NCBI GenBank assembly: GCA_022828135.1
Contig: JAJEJB010000034.1
Coordinates: 1 to 60,551 of the forward strand
DNA from: Acidimicrobiia bacterium
GTDB lineage: Bacteria; Actinomycetota; Acidimicrobiia; Acidimicrobiales; Aldehydirespiratoraceae
Reading direction: 5' to 3'
DNA length: 60,551 bases
Shown: piece by piece, positions 36,284 through 46,153 of the stretch
Layout: each line of letters begins with the position of its first letter
Numbering within the stretch: position 1 is the first letter of the stretch
The notes under the pieces: model-generated
Told to the model about the DNA's origin: nothing
Databases searched by the model: none
What the model saw: only the letters and a program-made list of their open reading frames with translations
Made by a program: the position numbers and the translations under genes

Positions 36284-38536
36284 TTGATCTTCGGCCTCCT
36301 AGTACTGCATATTGCCGTGTGCCTGCTCTTGGCCTACGCCGGTCGCCGGCTGGGCCGCGGCAGCCTGCTGGTGGGAGCTGTCCCCCCGGCGCTCAGCGCG
36401 CTCTGGGGCGCGGCCCGCCTCGGAGCCAGCCCGCCCGCGACGGCCGACCTGACGTGGGTGAGGGGACTCGATCTGGCGATGACGTTCCGCGTCGATGCCT
36501 TCGCTGCGGTCATGACCCTGATCGTGTCGGGTATCGGTGTTCTCATCTTCGTCTACGCCTTCGGGTACTTCGGGCCCGGCACGGCCCACACCGGCAGGTT
36601 CGCGACGACCCTGCTGGCCTTCTCGACGTCGATGCTTGGCCTGGTCTGGGCGGACTCGGTCTGGACGCTGTTCGTGTTCTGGGAGCTGACGTCGGTGACA
36701 TCGTTCCTCCTCGTCGGGCACAAGAGCACCGACACCGAAGTGCTGGCCGCGGCCCGGCGCGCCTTGATGGTGACCGCAGGGGGCGGTCTCGTCCTGCTGG
36801 CCGGCCTGCTGCTCGTGACCGGTGCCGCCGACACGACGTTGATCAGCGAGTTGGCTCCTGTCGACGGGACCGCGGCCACTGTCGGTGCGGTGCTCGTGAT
36901 GATCGCCGCGGCCACCAAGTCGGCCCAGGTCCCGTTCCACCCGTGGTTGCCGGGCGCGATGGTCGCCCCCACCCCTGTCAGCGCATACCTCCACGCAGCC
37001 ACCATGGTGAAGGCCGGAGTGGTGCTCGTCGCGGTGGCGGGCCCCGCTCTCTCCGGGATCTCGGCGTGGAAGGGATGCGGTCTCGCCTTCGGGGTCGCCT
37101 CCATCGTCTGGGGCGGGCTCGGAGCTCTGCGCCATCGCGACGCCAAGCTGATACTGGCGTGGGGCACTGTCTCGCAGCTGGGCATGCTGATCACGCTCTT
37201 CAGCGTCGGGACACCCGCCGCTGTATTGGCGGCAGTGTCCCTTCTCGTTGCTCACGCCTTGTTCAAGGGTGCGCTGTTCCTCATCGTCGGGGAGATCGAT
37301 GTGCGGGCGGGAACCCGCCACATCGACGAGCTGGGAGGGTTGGCTCGATCCATGCCGGTGGCCTTCGCCGCGGCCGTGCTGGCGGGGTTGTCGATGGCCG
37401 GTGCCCCGCCCCTGCTCGGCTTCGTCGCCAAGGAGACGGCCATCAAGGCCGCGCTCGAACTCACCGGCCCGGAGGCGTGGGTCGTCGGTTTAGGGGTGAT
37501 CGGCGGCTCGGTGCTGACCGTGGCCTACACGTTCCGGTTCCTGGTGGCGGTGTTCGGACCGGGCCCGGAGACCCCGCTCTCGCCCCGCCGCCATGCGTTG
37601 AGCGTGCCGCCCGCCGTCCTCGCGGTGGGCGGGATCGCAGCCTTCGCCGTCCTCGGCTGGGTCGACGCCGTCCTGGAGCCGGCCGCGGTCCGGCTGAGCG
37701 GTGGCGCAGAGGTCGAGCACCTCCACCGCTGGCCCGGCCTGGAGCCGGCCCTGGCGATCTCGGCGGTCGTCCTGGTGATCGGCGCGATCGTGGGACTGGC
37801 CCTGGGTGGAAGGCCCGGGCAGGCACCAGCGGACCACGCCGGCCGCTGGACGGACGCCTCCATCGACGGGATCGTGGCCTTCGGGCGGGCGACCGTCGCC
37901 CGGGTCCAGCACGGTTCGCTGCCCGTGTATCTGGTGACCATGGCCGCGGTCGCGACCCTGGCCGCCACCCCGTTCCTGGCCGATATCAGCCTTGATCACC
38001 TGGTCGGATGGCACACACCGCTACAGGGGGTGCTGGCCGCCGCCGCCGTCGGTGCGGCTGTCGCGCTGTGTTGGGTGGACACACGCCTCGGAGCAGGGCT
38101 GGCGCTCGGAGCGGCCGGCATCACGGTCGCCGCCGTCTTCGTGATCCACGGCGCTCCCGACCTGGCCCTCACCCAGCTGCTGGTCGAGGCGGCCATCGTG
38201 GTCGGCTTCGTGCTCGCCTTCGGTCACCTCTCCCGCAGCTTCCCGATGACGGGCCTGCGGTGGCGAGCGGTGCGGATAACGGTCGCCGGGCTGGGGGGAG
38301 TCGCGGTGGTGATCGGGCTGGGCGCCGCATCGGGCAATCCCGTCGGGGCGCCCCCGGTGGCTGAGTTGGCGGCAGCCTCGGTCGGCGAGGGCGGCGGCAG
38401 CAACATCGTCAACGTCATCCTCACCGACATACGGGGCCTCGACACCCTGGGCGAGGTCTTGGTTCTTGCCACCGTGGCCCTCGGTGTCCAGGCCCTCGCC
38501 CGCGCCACCGTCGGTACGGAGAGTTCGGCGTCATGA
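36284..38536 (+). CDS. mnhA: Mrp antiporter subunit A
   Basis: 750 residues, TTG start with GAGG upstream. Proton-pumping NuoL-like domain (FWELTSVTSFLLVGH, TKSAQVPFHPWLPGAM, HALFKGALFL) followed by the MrpA-specific DUF4040 region (HGAPDLALTQLLVEAAIV) and an MrpB-like end (NIVNVILTDIRGLDTLGE). First gene of a seven-gene operon with ATGA overlaps throughout. Confidence 0.93.
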   Translation: MIFGLLVLHIAVCLLLAYAGRRLGRGSLLVGAVPPALSALWGAARLGASPPATADLTWVRGLDLAMTFRVDAFAAVMTLIVSGIGVLIFVYAFGYFGPGTAHTGRFATTLLAFSTSMLGLVWADSVWTLFVFWELTSVTSFLLVGHKSTDTEVLAAARRALMVTAGGGLVLLAGLLLVTGAADTTLISELAPVDGTAATVGAVLVMIAAATKSAQVPFHPWLPGAMVAPTPVSAYLHAATMVKAGVVLVAVAGPALSGISAWKGCGLAFGVASIVWGGLGALRHRDAKLILAWGTVSQLGMLITLFSVGTPAAVLAAVSLLVAHALFKGALFLIVGEIDVRAGTRHIDELGGLARSMPVAFAAAVLAGLSMAGAPPLLGFVAKETAIKAALELTGPEAWVVGLGVIGGSVLTVAYTFRFLVAVFGPGPETPLSPRRHALSVPPAVLAVGGIAAFAVLGWVDAVLEPAAVRLSGGAEVEHLHRWPGLEPALAISAVVLVIGAIVGLALGGRPGQAPADHAGRWTDASIDGIVAFGRATVARVQHGSLPVYLVTMAAVATLAATPFLADISLDHLVGWHTPLQGVLAAAAVGAAVALCWVDTRLGAGLALGAAGITVAAVFVIHGAPDLALTQLLVEAAIVVGFVLAFGHLSRSFPMTGLRWRAVRITVAGLGGVAVVIGLGAASGNPVGAPPVAELAAASVGEGGGSNIVNVILTDIRGLDTLGEVLVLATVALGVQALARATVGTESSAS

Positions 38537-38985
38537 TCGACGGGTCGGCTCCCATGATCCGTCTCGGCATCCGGGCGGCCAGCCCGTTCGCGACCATCGT
38601 CGGCTGCTACCTGCTGTTCGCGGGTCACAACAACCCCGGCGGCGGGTTCGCGGCCGGGCTGGTGTTCGGAGCCGTGCTCGCGCTCCGGACCATCGCCGGG
38701 TTCCACCGGCCCACCTACGGCATCACCCTGGTGGCTGCCGGCGTCTTCGTAGTGGCCGGCGTCGCCCTGATGCCGCTGCTGTGGGGGGATCCGCTGTTCG
38801 ACCAGCAGGTGCTGTCGGTGGAGCTTCCCCTGCTCGGCAAGATCAAGTCCGGGTCCGCCCTGCCGTTCGACCTCGGTGTCGCGGCCATCGTCGTTGGAAC
38901 CGTCATCGCGGCGTTGGACGGGTTGGGCGCGACCGAATTCGCTGCCGACCCGCCGGCCGACTCCGATCAGGGGGAGCGAGAATGA
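38533..38985 (+). CDS. mnhB: Mrp antiporter subunit B
   Basis: 150 residues, MnhB domain: LLFAGHNNPGGGFAAGLV signature, four membrane helices. ATGA overlap with mnhA. Confidence 0.93.
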   Translation: MIDGSAPMIRLGIRAASPFATIVGCYLLFAGHNNPGGGFAAGLVFGAVLALRTIAGFHRPTYGITLVAAGVFVVAGVALMPLLWGDPLFDQQVLSVELPLLGKIKSGSALPFDLGVAAIVVGTVIAALDGLGATEFAADPPADSDQGERE

Positions 38986-39368
38986 ACACCGCGCTCCTGC
39001 TGGCCATCGGCGGTCTGACCGCAGTGGGTCTGTACCTGCTGACCAGTCGATCGCTGAGCCGGATCGTCCTCGGCTACTCCCTGCTGGGGCACGCCACCGT
39101 CGTCGCGCTGATCACGGCCGGCGGCCGGGCCGGCTGGCCGCCCATCGCCGGCCGGGCGGCACCGGAGGACATGTCCAACCCGCTGCCGCAGGCCCTGACC
39201 CTGACCGCCATCGTGATCTCGTTCGGGTTGACGCTGTTCCTGCTGGCACTGGCCAGGCGCCAGCGCACTCTCTCGGGCGACGACCTGGTGGAGGACGACC
39301 TCGAGGACCGCCGGATCGCGGCGGTCGAGAGCGCCCCGACCGAGCCCGAGGACTCCGTGGCGACATGA
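38982..39368 (+). CDS. mnhC: Mrp antiporter subunit C
   Basis: 128 residues, NuoK-like with three helices (IVLGYSLLGHATVVALI, NPLPQALTLTAIVISFGLT). ATGA overlaps on both sides. Confidence 0.93.
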   Translation: MNTALLLAIGGLTAVGLYLLTSRSLSRIVLGYSLLGHATVVALITAGGRAGWPPIAGRAAPEDMSNPLPQALTLTAIVISFGLTLFLLALARRQRTLSGDDLVEDDLEDRRIAAVESAPTEPEDSVAT

Positions 39369-40846
39369 CCGGGTTGATCTCCCTCGCGATCATCGCCCCG
39401 CTGGTGGCCGCGGCCTGCAGCCTCGCCCTGCGCTCCCACCCCCTCGGACGTGACATAGCAGTCCTCGCCGGCCTGGGCTCGGCCGCGCTCGCCTCGCACA
39501 TCATGCTGGTGACCGTGGCCCGTGACGGCACCCACACCGTCGCGGTGGGCGGTTGGGCGCCGGAACTCGGCATCATCCTGGTGGCCGACCTGTTCGCGGC
39601 TCTCATCCTTCCGGTCGCGCTGACGATCATCTTCGTGGTGGAGATCTTCGCCATCGGCCAGCGCCGGACAGTGTGGGCGGCGAATCCGGAGTTGAGCGGG
39701 CCGCTGCTGTGCGTGCTCACCTCCGGGGTCTCCCTGGCCTTTCTCACCGGCGACCTGTTCACTCTCTTCGTCGCCTTCGAGTTGATCCTGGTCTCCAGCT
39801 ACGTGCTGCTGACCCACCAGGGCAACCGGAGCCAGGTCCGAGCCGGCATGACCTACGTGGTGATGAACCTGCTGGCCTCGACGCTGTTCCTCTTCGGCGT
39901 GGCCTTCGTCTACACCGCCACCGGCACGGTGAACATGGCGCTGCTCGCCGAGCGGATACCGCAACTGGACGACGGGGTCCGGCTCGGCATCGGCGCATGG
40001 TTCCTGGTGGTCTTCGGGACCAAGGCCGCGGTGTTCCCGCTGTTCAGCTGGCTGCCGGACTCCTACCCCACGGCGCCCACCACCATCACCGCAGTGTTCG
40101 CCGGCTTGCTGACCAAGGTCGGGATCTACTCGATGATCCGGTTCCACAACCTGATGGGAATGGAGGATCTGGGGCCGATCATGCTGCTGGTGGCCGCCCT
40201 CACCATGGTGGTCGGCGTCCTCGGGGCCCTGGCCCAGTCTGACGTCAAGCGCATCCTGTCGTTCCACGTCATCAGCCAGATCGGCTACATGTTCATGGGT
40301 CTCAGCCTCTTCACCGTTGCGGGCACGGCAGGAGCCATCCTGTTCCTGATCCACCACATGCCGGTCAAGGCCGTCCTGTTCCTCGTGGGCGGCCTGATCG
40401 AGAACCACGAGGGCTCGAGCTCGCTGGACCGGTCGGGCGGCCTCGCCGGTCGCGAGCCGCTGGTCGCCGTGATGTTCGCGATCCCGGCCCTGAGCCTGGC
40501 CGGGATCCCGCCCTTCTCCGGCTTCGTCGCCAAACTGGCGGTCGTCTCGGCCGCCATCGACCGGGGAGCCACCGTTGTGGTGGTGGCCGCACTGGTTGCC
40601 GGAGGCCTGACCCTGCTGTCGATGGCCAAGATCTGGAACGAGGTCTTCTGGGGCAGGCGCACCGACGGTCCCCGCCCCGGTCCCGCGCCGCGCCGCGGCC
40701 GGCGCACCATGCATGCCGCCACCGCGCTGGCAGTGGCGGGCACCCTGATGGTGGCGCTGTTCGCGGGAACGCTGCTCGATCTCTCGACCGAGGCAGCCGA
40801 GACCCTGCGCAGCCCCGCCAGCTACATCGCGGCGGTCCGGTCATGA
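39365..40846 (+). CDS. mnhD: Mrp antiporter subunit D
   Basis: 493 residues from ATG 39365. NuoN/M-like antiporter core: FVAFELILVSSYVLL (key Glu), FGTKAAVFPLFSWLPDSYPTAP (key Lys), SDVKRILSFHVISQIGYM. About 14 helices. Confidence 0.93.
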   Translation: MTGLISLAIIAPLVAAACSLALRSHPLGRDIAVLAGLGSAALASHIMLVTVARDGTHTVAVGGWAPELGIILVADLFAALILPVALTIIFVVEIFAIGQRRTVWAANPELSGPLLCVLTSGVSLAFLTGDLFTLFVAFELILVSSYVLLTHQGNRSQVRAGMTYVVMNLLASTLFLFGVAFVYTATGTVNMALLAERIPQLDDGVRLGIGAWFLVVFGTKAAVFPLFSWLPDSYPTAPTTITAVFAGLLTKVGIYSMIRFHNLMGMEDLGPIMLLVAALTMVVGVLGALAQSDVKRILSFHVISQIGYMFMGLSLFTVAGTAGAILFLIHHMPVKAVLFLVGGLIENHEGSSSLDRSGGLAGREPLVAVMFAIPALSLAGIPPFSGFVAKLAVVSAAIDRGATVVVVAALVAGGLTLLSMAKIWNEVFWGRRTDGPRPGPAPRRGRRTMHAATALAVAGTLMVALFAGTLLDLSTEAAETLRSPASYIAAVRS

Positions 40847-41355
40847 GGAGGAAGTATCCGGGCACGCCGCGGCGGGTAGTGACCACAGCCGGCCTCGTCA
40901 TGGTCTGGTGCGGCCTGTGGGGGTCTGTGTCGATCGCCAACCTGGCCTCCGGCCTGGCCCTCTCGGTCGTCGTGCTGGCCGCTGACCGGGGACCGACGGC
41001 CCGCCACGTGATCCGCTTCCGGCCCTTGCTCAAGTTCGCCTGGCTGGTCTTCGTCGACCTCGCCCGCTCGACGATCAATGTGGCCCTCGAGATCGCCACG
41101 CCCAACGACGGCACGGAGGAGGTCATCGTCGCCGTCGACCTGCCGGCCACCGGCAGTGAGCACATGCTGCTGCTGTCGGCGTCAATCACCCTCAGTCCCG
41201 GGACAGCGGTCGTCGATGTCGACCGCTCCTCGGGCCGCTACTACATCCACCTGCTCCACGGCCGCCTGAGCGACGAGACGGTGGCCCACGCCCACAAGCT
41301 CGCCGAGCTGGCCTGCGAAGCCCTGCCGACCTCCAGCCCGATGGGTGTCCGATGA
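40843..41355 (+). CDS. mnhE: Mrp antiporter subunit E
   Basis: 170 residues. MNHE domain with the SITLSPGTAVVDVD segment. ATGA overlaps with mnhD and mnhF. Confidence 0.9.
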   Translation: MRRKYPGTPRRVVTTAGLVMVWCGLWGSVSIANLASGLALSVVVLAADRGPTARHVIRFRPLLKFAWLVFVDLARSTINVALEIATPNDGTEEVIVAVDLPATGSEHMLLLSASITLSPGTAVVDVDRSSGRYYIHLLHGRLSDETVAHAHKLAELACEALPTSSPMGVR

Positions 41356-41624
41356 TCGGACTCGCCGCCGCCGGCTTCGCGGCTGCCGGACTCTGCGCCC
41401 TCTACCGAGTGGTGCGCGGCCCGAGCCTGGCCGATCGAGTGATCGGGGTGGAGGTGGCCCTCGTCTCCCTTGCCGGTGGCATCGTCATCGACGCCACCAA
41501 CCGCAACAGCCACACGCTTCTCGCCATCCTCACCGTGATCGCCCTGGTCGGGCTGGCGGGCACGTTCGCGGCCAGCCGGTTCCTGGAGCGCGACGCCGGC
41601 GGCGGCGACAGGACCATGTCATGA
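41352..41624 (+). CDS. mnhF: Mrp antiporter subunit F
   Basis: 90 residues, three helices, with the LYRVVRGPSLADRVIGVE loop typical of MnhF. Confidence 0.9.
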   Translation: MIGLAAAGFAAAGLCALYRVVRGPSLADRVIGVEVALVSLAGGIVIDATNRNSHTLLAILTVIALVGLAGTFAASRFLERDAGGGDRTMS

Positions 41625-41959
41625 GGGTTGCGGCCGAGTTGGTGATGGTCGCCGGTGCGGTCATCGCAGTGCTGGCCGGCATCGGGCTGATCCGGTTCTC
41701 GACGCCGTTCGCGCGGATCCAGGCTGCCGGCAAGGCCAGCCCGGTGGCCCTGTTGCTGATGTCGGTGGGGGCCGCTCCCCTGCTCGGTTGGCGTGGATTC
41801 GGCTATCTGGCCATAGCGGCGGGCGCGATGATCGTCACACTGCCCATCGTCGCACACCTGCTGCTGAGGGCGGTCCACCGGACCACCAGCATCGACCACC
41901 TAGCCATGGACGACTTGGCCGCCGACGAGGAAGGCGAGACGCACCTCGGTTCCCTCTGA
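41621..41959 (+). CDS. mnhG: Mrp antiporter subunit G
   Basis: 112 residues from ATG 41621. GLIRFSTPFARIQAAGKA is the PhaG/MnhG motif. The last 60 bp overlap the 3' end of the rsbW-like gene on the other strand. Confidence 0.9.
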   Translation: MRVAAELVMVAGAVIAVLAGIGLIRFSTPFARIQAAGKASPVALLLMSVGAAPLLGWRGFGYLAIAAGAMIVTLPIVAHLLLRAVHRTTSIDHLAMDDLAADEEGETHLGSL

Positions 41960-42340
41960 GCTGGAGTCAATGCTCGAGTGGTCGGCCAGGGCCCGCATGA
42001 TGGAGATGCCCATGCCGGACTCCCGGCCGAGCCGGGCTTCCGACTCCGGGGGCGGCATCTCCGTCAGCGCGTCCACGTCGAAGCCGGGACCCTCGTCGCG
42101 GACGGTCACCACCACGCTCCCATTGGAGCAGCGGCAACAGACCTTCACAGGACGGGTGCTACCGGAGCGGATGTGGGCCTGTATGGCGTTGGTGGTCGCC
42201 TCCGACACCGCCACCCGGAGGTCGTCGATGCGCGACGGCTCGAGGCTCGGCGCCAACTCGGCCGCCGCGGCCACAACCAGCCGCACCAGAGACACGTAGT
42301 CGGCCCGGGCCGGGATCTCGATCTCGACCATGTCGCTCAT
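41900..42340 (-). CDS. RsbW-like anti-sigma kinase (HATPase_c)
   Basis: 146 residues from ATG 42340. GHKL ATPase with N box RVAVSEATTNAIQAH, G1 DEGPGFD and G2 GRESGMGISIMRAL. Expected to bind a sigma factor and phosphorylate the STAS antagonist encoded 4 bp upstream. No sigma gene is adjacent. Tail overlaps mnhG by 60 bp. Confidence 0.88.
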   Translation of the reverse strand: MSDMVEIEIPARADYVSLVRLVVAAAAELAPSLEPSRIDDLRVAVSEATTNAIQAHIRSGSTRPVKVCCRCSNGSVVVTVRDEGPGFDVDALTEMPPPESEARLGRESGMGISIMRALADHSSIDSSSEGTEVRLAFLVGGQVVHG

Positions 42341-42717
42341 GGCCGCCTCCGGGTGGAGGTCGCGCCATCGGAGACGACCACGGACAATTCGGAAAGGGTG
42401 TCGGTCGAGTCGTGCAGCGACAGGATCCTGTCCAGGTCGCAGATCTCGAACACTCGGCGGATGCGGGACGACGGACACACCAGAGCCAGCTCGCCGCCTC
42501 GCTGGCGCACTCGCTTGAGTGCGCCGACCACGGCCCCCAGGCCGAACGAGTCGACGAAGTCCAGTTCCGACAGGTCGAGGGCCAGCAGGCGGGAACCCTC
42601 GGCCACCGCGGTGACGACGGCCTGGCGCATGTCGGGTGCCCCGACGACGTCAAGGTCGCCACCGACGCTGAGAACGGTCCACGGCGGCTGCTCGCTGCGC
42701 CGGATCGTGACGGACAC
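42337..42717 (-). CDS. STAS anti-sigma factor antagonist
   Basis: 126 residues. LALDLSELDFVDSFGLGAV contains the phosphorylatable Ser of RsbV/SpoIIAA-type proteins. ATGA overlap with the kinase gene, a classic partner-switch pair. Confidence 0.9.
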   Translation of the reverse strand: MSVTIRRSEQPPWTVLSVGGDLDVVGAPDMRQAVVTAVAEGSRLLALDLSELDFVDSFGLGAVVGALKRVRQRGGELALVCPSSRIRRVFEICDLDRILSLHDSTDTLSELSVVVSDGATSTRRRP

Positions 42718-42786
42718 AGAGAAAAACGGTACCGCCTGTCTGGATCGACTTGGTGATTCTGGGACGCTGGAGTGTCGTCCAACCGT

Positions 42787-43176
42787 CTATTCGAGGCGCA
42801 TGGTGGCGCTGGCCTCGAACACCGCGTCGGAGACCAGCGGCCCCACCAGCGGAACGTCGGTGGGCTCGGCGTAGCGCAACTCCACGATCGCCCTGCCGTT
42901 GGCTCGCCGCACCGACACCGTCAGCCGTCCCGGATCCAAGTCGGACGCGGCCAGCGCGGCGGAGCGCACCTCGCCGTCGCTCACCCCAACTGCCGCGGAG
43001 CGCACCGCTTCCCGGGCTGCGTGTGTGACCAGCACCCTGGTCCGCACGAGCAGGCCCACCTGCACGACGGCCAGCAGCATCAGCGCGAAGAACGGCATCA
43101 CCAGCGCCAACTCCACCGTCGCCTGTCCCGATTGGCACGACCGTCCGGGCCGGTGACCGGAGCGCCCTGCGGTCAC
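42787..43176 (-). CDS. TadE-like minor pilin
   Basis: 129 residues from GTG 43176, overlapping the pilin stop (GTGA). SGQATVELALVMPFFALMLLAVVQ is the TadE motif (Gly-x3-Glu then a helix). The C-terminal part is exported. Part of the Tad locus. Confidence 0.82.
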   Translation of the reverse strand: MTAGRSGHRPGRSCQSGQATVELALVMPFFALMLLAVVQVGLLVRTRVLVTHAAREAVRSAAVGVSDGEVRSAALAASDLDPGRLTVSVRRANGRAIVELRYAEPTDVPLVGPLVSDAVFEASATMRLE

Positions 43177-43385
43177 GAGACCATGTTGGCGACCGTGTCC
43201 ACCATCTTGTCGAGCAGCCACGCGATCTTGCCCGTGCCGGTCGCCCAGGTCAGCAACAGCAAGGCCACCGCGGCCGCGCCGACGAGCACGAGCGCGTACT
43301 CGGCGGTGGTCTGGCCGCGGTCGTCCATCCGGTGCCGGACCGAGCCGCCGTATGCCTGCAGTGCGGAGCAGATGCGCAGGAACAT
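43173..43385 (-). CDS. Flp-type pilin
   Basis: 70 residues from ATG 43385, 5 nt after AGGAG; a TTG farther upstream is less likely. DRGQTTAEYALVLVGAAAVALLLL shows the G/xxxxEY processing site of Flp (or DUF4244) pilins, followed by a short C-terminus. Main fibre subunit of the Tad pilus. Confidence 0.82.
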   Translation of the reverse strand: MFLRICSALQAYGGSVRHRMDDRGQTTAEYALVLVGAAAVALLLLTWATGTGKIAWLLDKMVDTVANMVS

Positions 43386-43396
43386 GGTCACTCCTC

Positions 43397-44179
43397 TCAA
43401 GACGAGAAACCCAGGTCAGAGACGGTCTTCAACAGCAAGGGGACGACGGTGAGCAGACAGAAGGCGGGCAGCACGCAGAACACGAGCGGGAACAGCATCA
43501 GCACCGGAACCCGCCTGGCAGCCTCCTGCGCCCGGACCCGGCGCCGGCGGTGAGCCTCATCGGCAGCTCGCTGCAGCGCGGGCCGGAGCGGTGTTCCATC
43601 GGTCTCGGCCGCAGTCACCGCGTACACGACCGGGGAGACGCTGGAGCCCAGACTCTCTCGCAGCCTTCGCACTGAGTCGACGAAGGGCTCCCCGGCCGCG
43701 GTGCGTCGCACCACTGCCAGCAACTCCGACCGGAAAGGCTCCGAGACTCGGGGACCGATGTCGGCCAGGGCCGTCACCGTGGGCCTGCCCGCTCCGACCA
43801 CCAGACCGAGCAGGTCGATCACCTCGGGTAGATGGCGCTCGACCTGCAGCACCCGCCGGCGCCTGCGGGATCGGCGCCGGACGACGACCGCACCCACGAC
43901 CCCCGAGAGGGCGAGCAGGCCGGTGACCGGACCAAACGCTACGGCCGCAGCCGCAGTGACGAGAGCCAAGGCTCCGACCAGCGCCTCATCCTCCGGCTCG
44001 ACTGCACCCGCCGACAGCCACCGACCCAGCGCCGACAGGGCACCGGCCGGGTCGCGGCCGGCGGTCCGGGCGGCGCCGCGAAGGCGGCGACGGGCGGCGC
44101 GGTTCGTTGCGGCCGTTGCATCGAAGACCGTCAGCACCAGCAGGCCCGCGGCAGCCGCCGGCAGGAGGCCTACGCCCAC
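43397..44179 (-). CDS. TadC-like type II secretion F-domain protein
   Basis: 260 residues from GTG 44179 (VGVGLLPAAAAGLL), overlapping the tadB stop by 10 bp; a longer start at 44212 is possible. T2SSF domain (HLPEVIDLLGLVVGAGRPTVTAL) and last helices PVLMLFPLVFCVLPAFCLLTV. Inner-membrane platform of the pilus machine. Confidence 0.85.
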   Translation of the reverse strand: MGVGLLPAAAAGLLVLTVFDATAATNRAARRRLRGAARTAGRDPAGALSALGRWLSAGAVEPEDEALVGALALVTAAAAVAFGPVTGLLALSGVVGAVVVRRRSRRRRRVLQVERHLPEVIDLLGLVVGAGRPTVTALADIGPRVSEPFRSELLAVVRRTAAGEPFVDSVRRLRESLGSSVSPVVYAVTAAETDGTPLRPALQRAADEAHRRRRVRAQEAARRVPVLMLFPLVFCVLPAFCLLTVVPLLLKTVSDLGFSS

Positions 44180-44853
44180 CGGCCCACACCCCGGCTCAGT
44201 CGGACCATCCACCAGAGGCCGAGACCCTCCAGTGCCAGGCCGACCACCAGCGACATGAGTCCGACCGGCGTGGCCAGCAGCCCGCTCATGGCATCGGTGT
44301 CGATCAGCGTGACGATGACCGCGAAACCAGCCGGAGCAGCTGCGACGACCATTCCGGAGGTTCGCGTCTGCGAGGTCAGGGCTCGGATCTCATCGCCGAG
44401 GGCCTGCCGCTGGCGCAGTGATGCGGCCGCCCGATCGAGACTCGCGGCCATGGCCGCACCCGAGGTGTGGCCCAGCACCAGCAGGGCAGCAGCCGCCCGG
44501 CGGTCGGGTGTGTCGGCGACCCAATCGTCGAGAGCGTCCGAGAGGCTCAGACCCCCGCGGACCCTGCTCACCACGGGACTCAGGCCGGTCTCGGGGAGCT
44601 CCGCAGCCACACCGTCGAGGGCGGTCAGCACGGAGGCGCCCGATCGCAGGGCCCGGGCCGTCAACTCGAGCGCCTGCGGTATGGCGTCGGCCTGCTCGGA
44701 CCGTCGGTTCCACCGTCGCGCTGCAGCCACCAGCCGGGCGGACCCGGCTCTCCGGAGCGGCGCGCCGCTCTGCAGGCGACGCCTCGACCCCGCCGGCAGG
44801 AGATCGGGGGCCAACGCGATGAACAGCAGGACGGCAGCCAGCACCGCAGTCAC
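44170..44853 (-). CDS. TadB-like type II secretion F-domain protein
   Basis: 227 residues from GTG 44853. The frame is open to a GTG at 44910, but that start lies inside a dispersed repeat and would add ARAARERSEQER. T2SSF domain (AIPQALELTARALRSGASVLTAL) with three to four helices. Pairs with TadC. Confidence 0.82.
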   Translation of the reverse strand: MTAVLAAVLLFIALAPDLLPAGSRRRLQSGAPLRRAGSARLVAAARRWNRRSEQADAIPQALELTARALRSGASVLTALDGVAAELPETGLSPVVSRVRGGLSLSDALDDWVADTPDRRAAAALLVLGHTSGAAMAASLDRAAASLRQRQALGDEIRALTSQTRTSGMVVAAAPAGFAVIVTLIDTDAMSGLLATPVGLMSLVVGLALEGLGLWWMVRLSRGVGRWA

Positions 44854-44871
44854 TTCTCGGCCTCCGCCCTT

Positions 44872-44914
44872 CCGCTCTTGTTCGCTGCGCTCACGGGCCG
44901 CTCGGGCCACGGCC
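44872..44914 (+). repeat. Dispersed repeat, copy 4
   Basis: Same repeat as at 16178-16220, nearly identical over 43 bp. It lies between the cpaF stop (44939) and the likely tadB start. Confidence 0.8.
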
Positions 44915-44938
44915 TCGCTCGGGGGATCACGGCAATCC

Positions 44939-46153
44939 TCATGAGTTGCTCCCGATCCGCTCGGCCTCTAGGCGAGCAGCCCGGGCGATGGGTGAGCAGA
45001 CCTCGGTGTCGTCGGCCAGCAGGCGCACCCGGTCGTGGTCCGCCACTTCGGCGACGGCGGCGATCCGCCGGGTGCCGTCGGGGGATCTTCCCAGATGCAC
45101 GACGGCATCGATGGCGGCGGTCACATGGTCCCGGACCGCATCCACTCCCAAGCGCTCGTCGGCTGCCGTGGCCAGCGCGGCCAGGCGGCGCAGAGCGTCG
45201 ACCGGACCGTTGGCGTGCACCGTGGAGAGGCACCCGGCGTGACCGGTGTTCAGGGCGTGCAGCAGATCGAGCGCCTCCGGGCCCCGCACCTCTCCCACCA
45301 CCAGCCGGTCGGGACGCATTCGTAGCGCGTTGCGCACGAGGTCCCTGATCGTCACCGCTCCACCGCCCTCCCGGGACTCGGGCCGGGCCTCCAGCCTCAC
45401 CACGTGCGGATGCTCCAGCTGCAGTTCGGCGGCGTCCTCGATGGTGATGACCCGCTGGTGTTGACTCACCCGGCCGGCCAGGGCGTTGAGCAGAGTGGTC
45501 TTGCCCGCTCCCGTGCCGCCGCTCACGACGAGATTGGCTCCCCGGTCCACGAACTCCTCGAGCAGAGCCACCACGGGCGGACACGCGAACATCTCAAGGG
45601 CCACGTCGGGCACTACGAAGCGGCGGATCGTCACATAGGGGCCATCGACAGCCACCGGAGGCACGGCCACATGGACCCGGGAACCGTCGGGTAGGCGACC
45701 GTCCACGCAGGGGGTCAGCTGATCGACCCGGCGGCCCAGCGGGGACACGATTCGCTCGATGACCAGGTCGACGGCGGCCCGGTCCAGCGACACCCCGCTC
45801 CGGCTCACCGTGCCGCCCCGCTCGATCCACACCGGCCCCGGCCCGTTGATCATCACCTCGCTGACCGATGCATCGGCGAGCAGCGGCTCGAGGGGGCCCA
45901 GGCCATGCACTCGAGCCGCGACCCGGGCCACCACGTCGTCGAGCACATGCGTCGGGGTGAGGGGGGCCAGAGCCCGGACGACACCCGCTATGTCCACCTC
46001 CGGCACCGGATCCTCGGCAATCGTGTCGATGACCCGGCGATGCACGGCTTCCACCAGCGCGGCGGAACCGTTTGCGGTGGTGGCGTGGGCCCCGCCATCC
46101 GCTGCGGGGCCCACGCGCGGTCCTCGAAGCGTCGCCGCCGCGGTGGCGGTCAT
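44939..46153 (-). CDS. cpaF: CpaF/TadA pilus ATPase
   Basis: 404 residues. Walker [12 protein letters not shown], Asp box ITIEDAAEL, Walker [13 protein letters not shown] and His box. Secretion ATPase driving pilus assembly. ATGA-type overlap with the cpaE-like gene. Confidence 0.93.
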   Translation of the reverse strand: MTATAAATLRGPRVGPAADGGAHATTANGSAALVEAVHRRVIDTIAEDPVPEVDIAGVVRALAPLTPTHVLDDVVARVAARVHGLGPLEPLLADASVSEVMINGPGPVWIERGGTVSRSGVSLDRAAVDLVIERIVSPLGRRVDQLTPCVDGRLPDGSRVHVAVPPVAVDGPYVTIRRFVVPDVALEMFACPPVVALLEEFVDRGANLVVSGGTGAGKTTLLNALAGRVSQHQRVITIEDAAELQLEHPHVVRLEARPESREGGGAVTIRDLVRNALRMRPDRLVVGEVRGPEALDLLHALNTGHAGCLSTVHANGPVDALRRLAALATAADERLGVDAVRDHVTAAIDAVVHLGRSPDGTRRIAAVAEVADHDRVRLLADDTEVCSPIARAARLEAERIGSNS

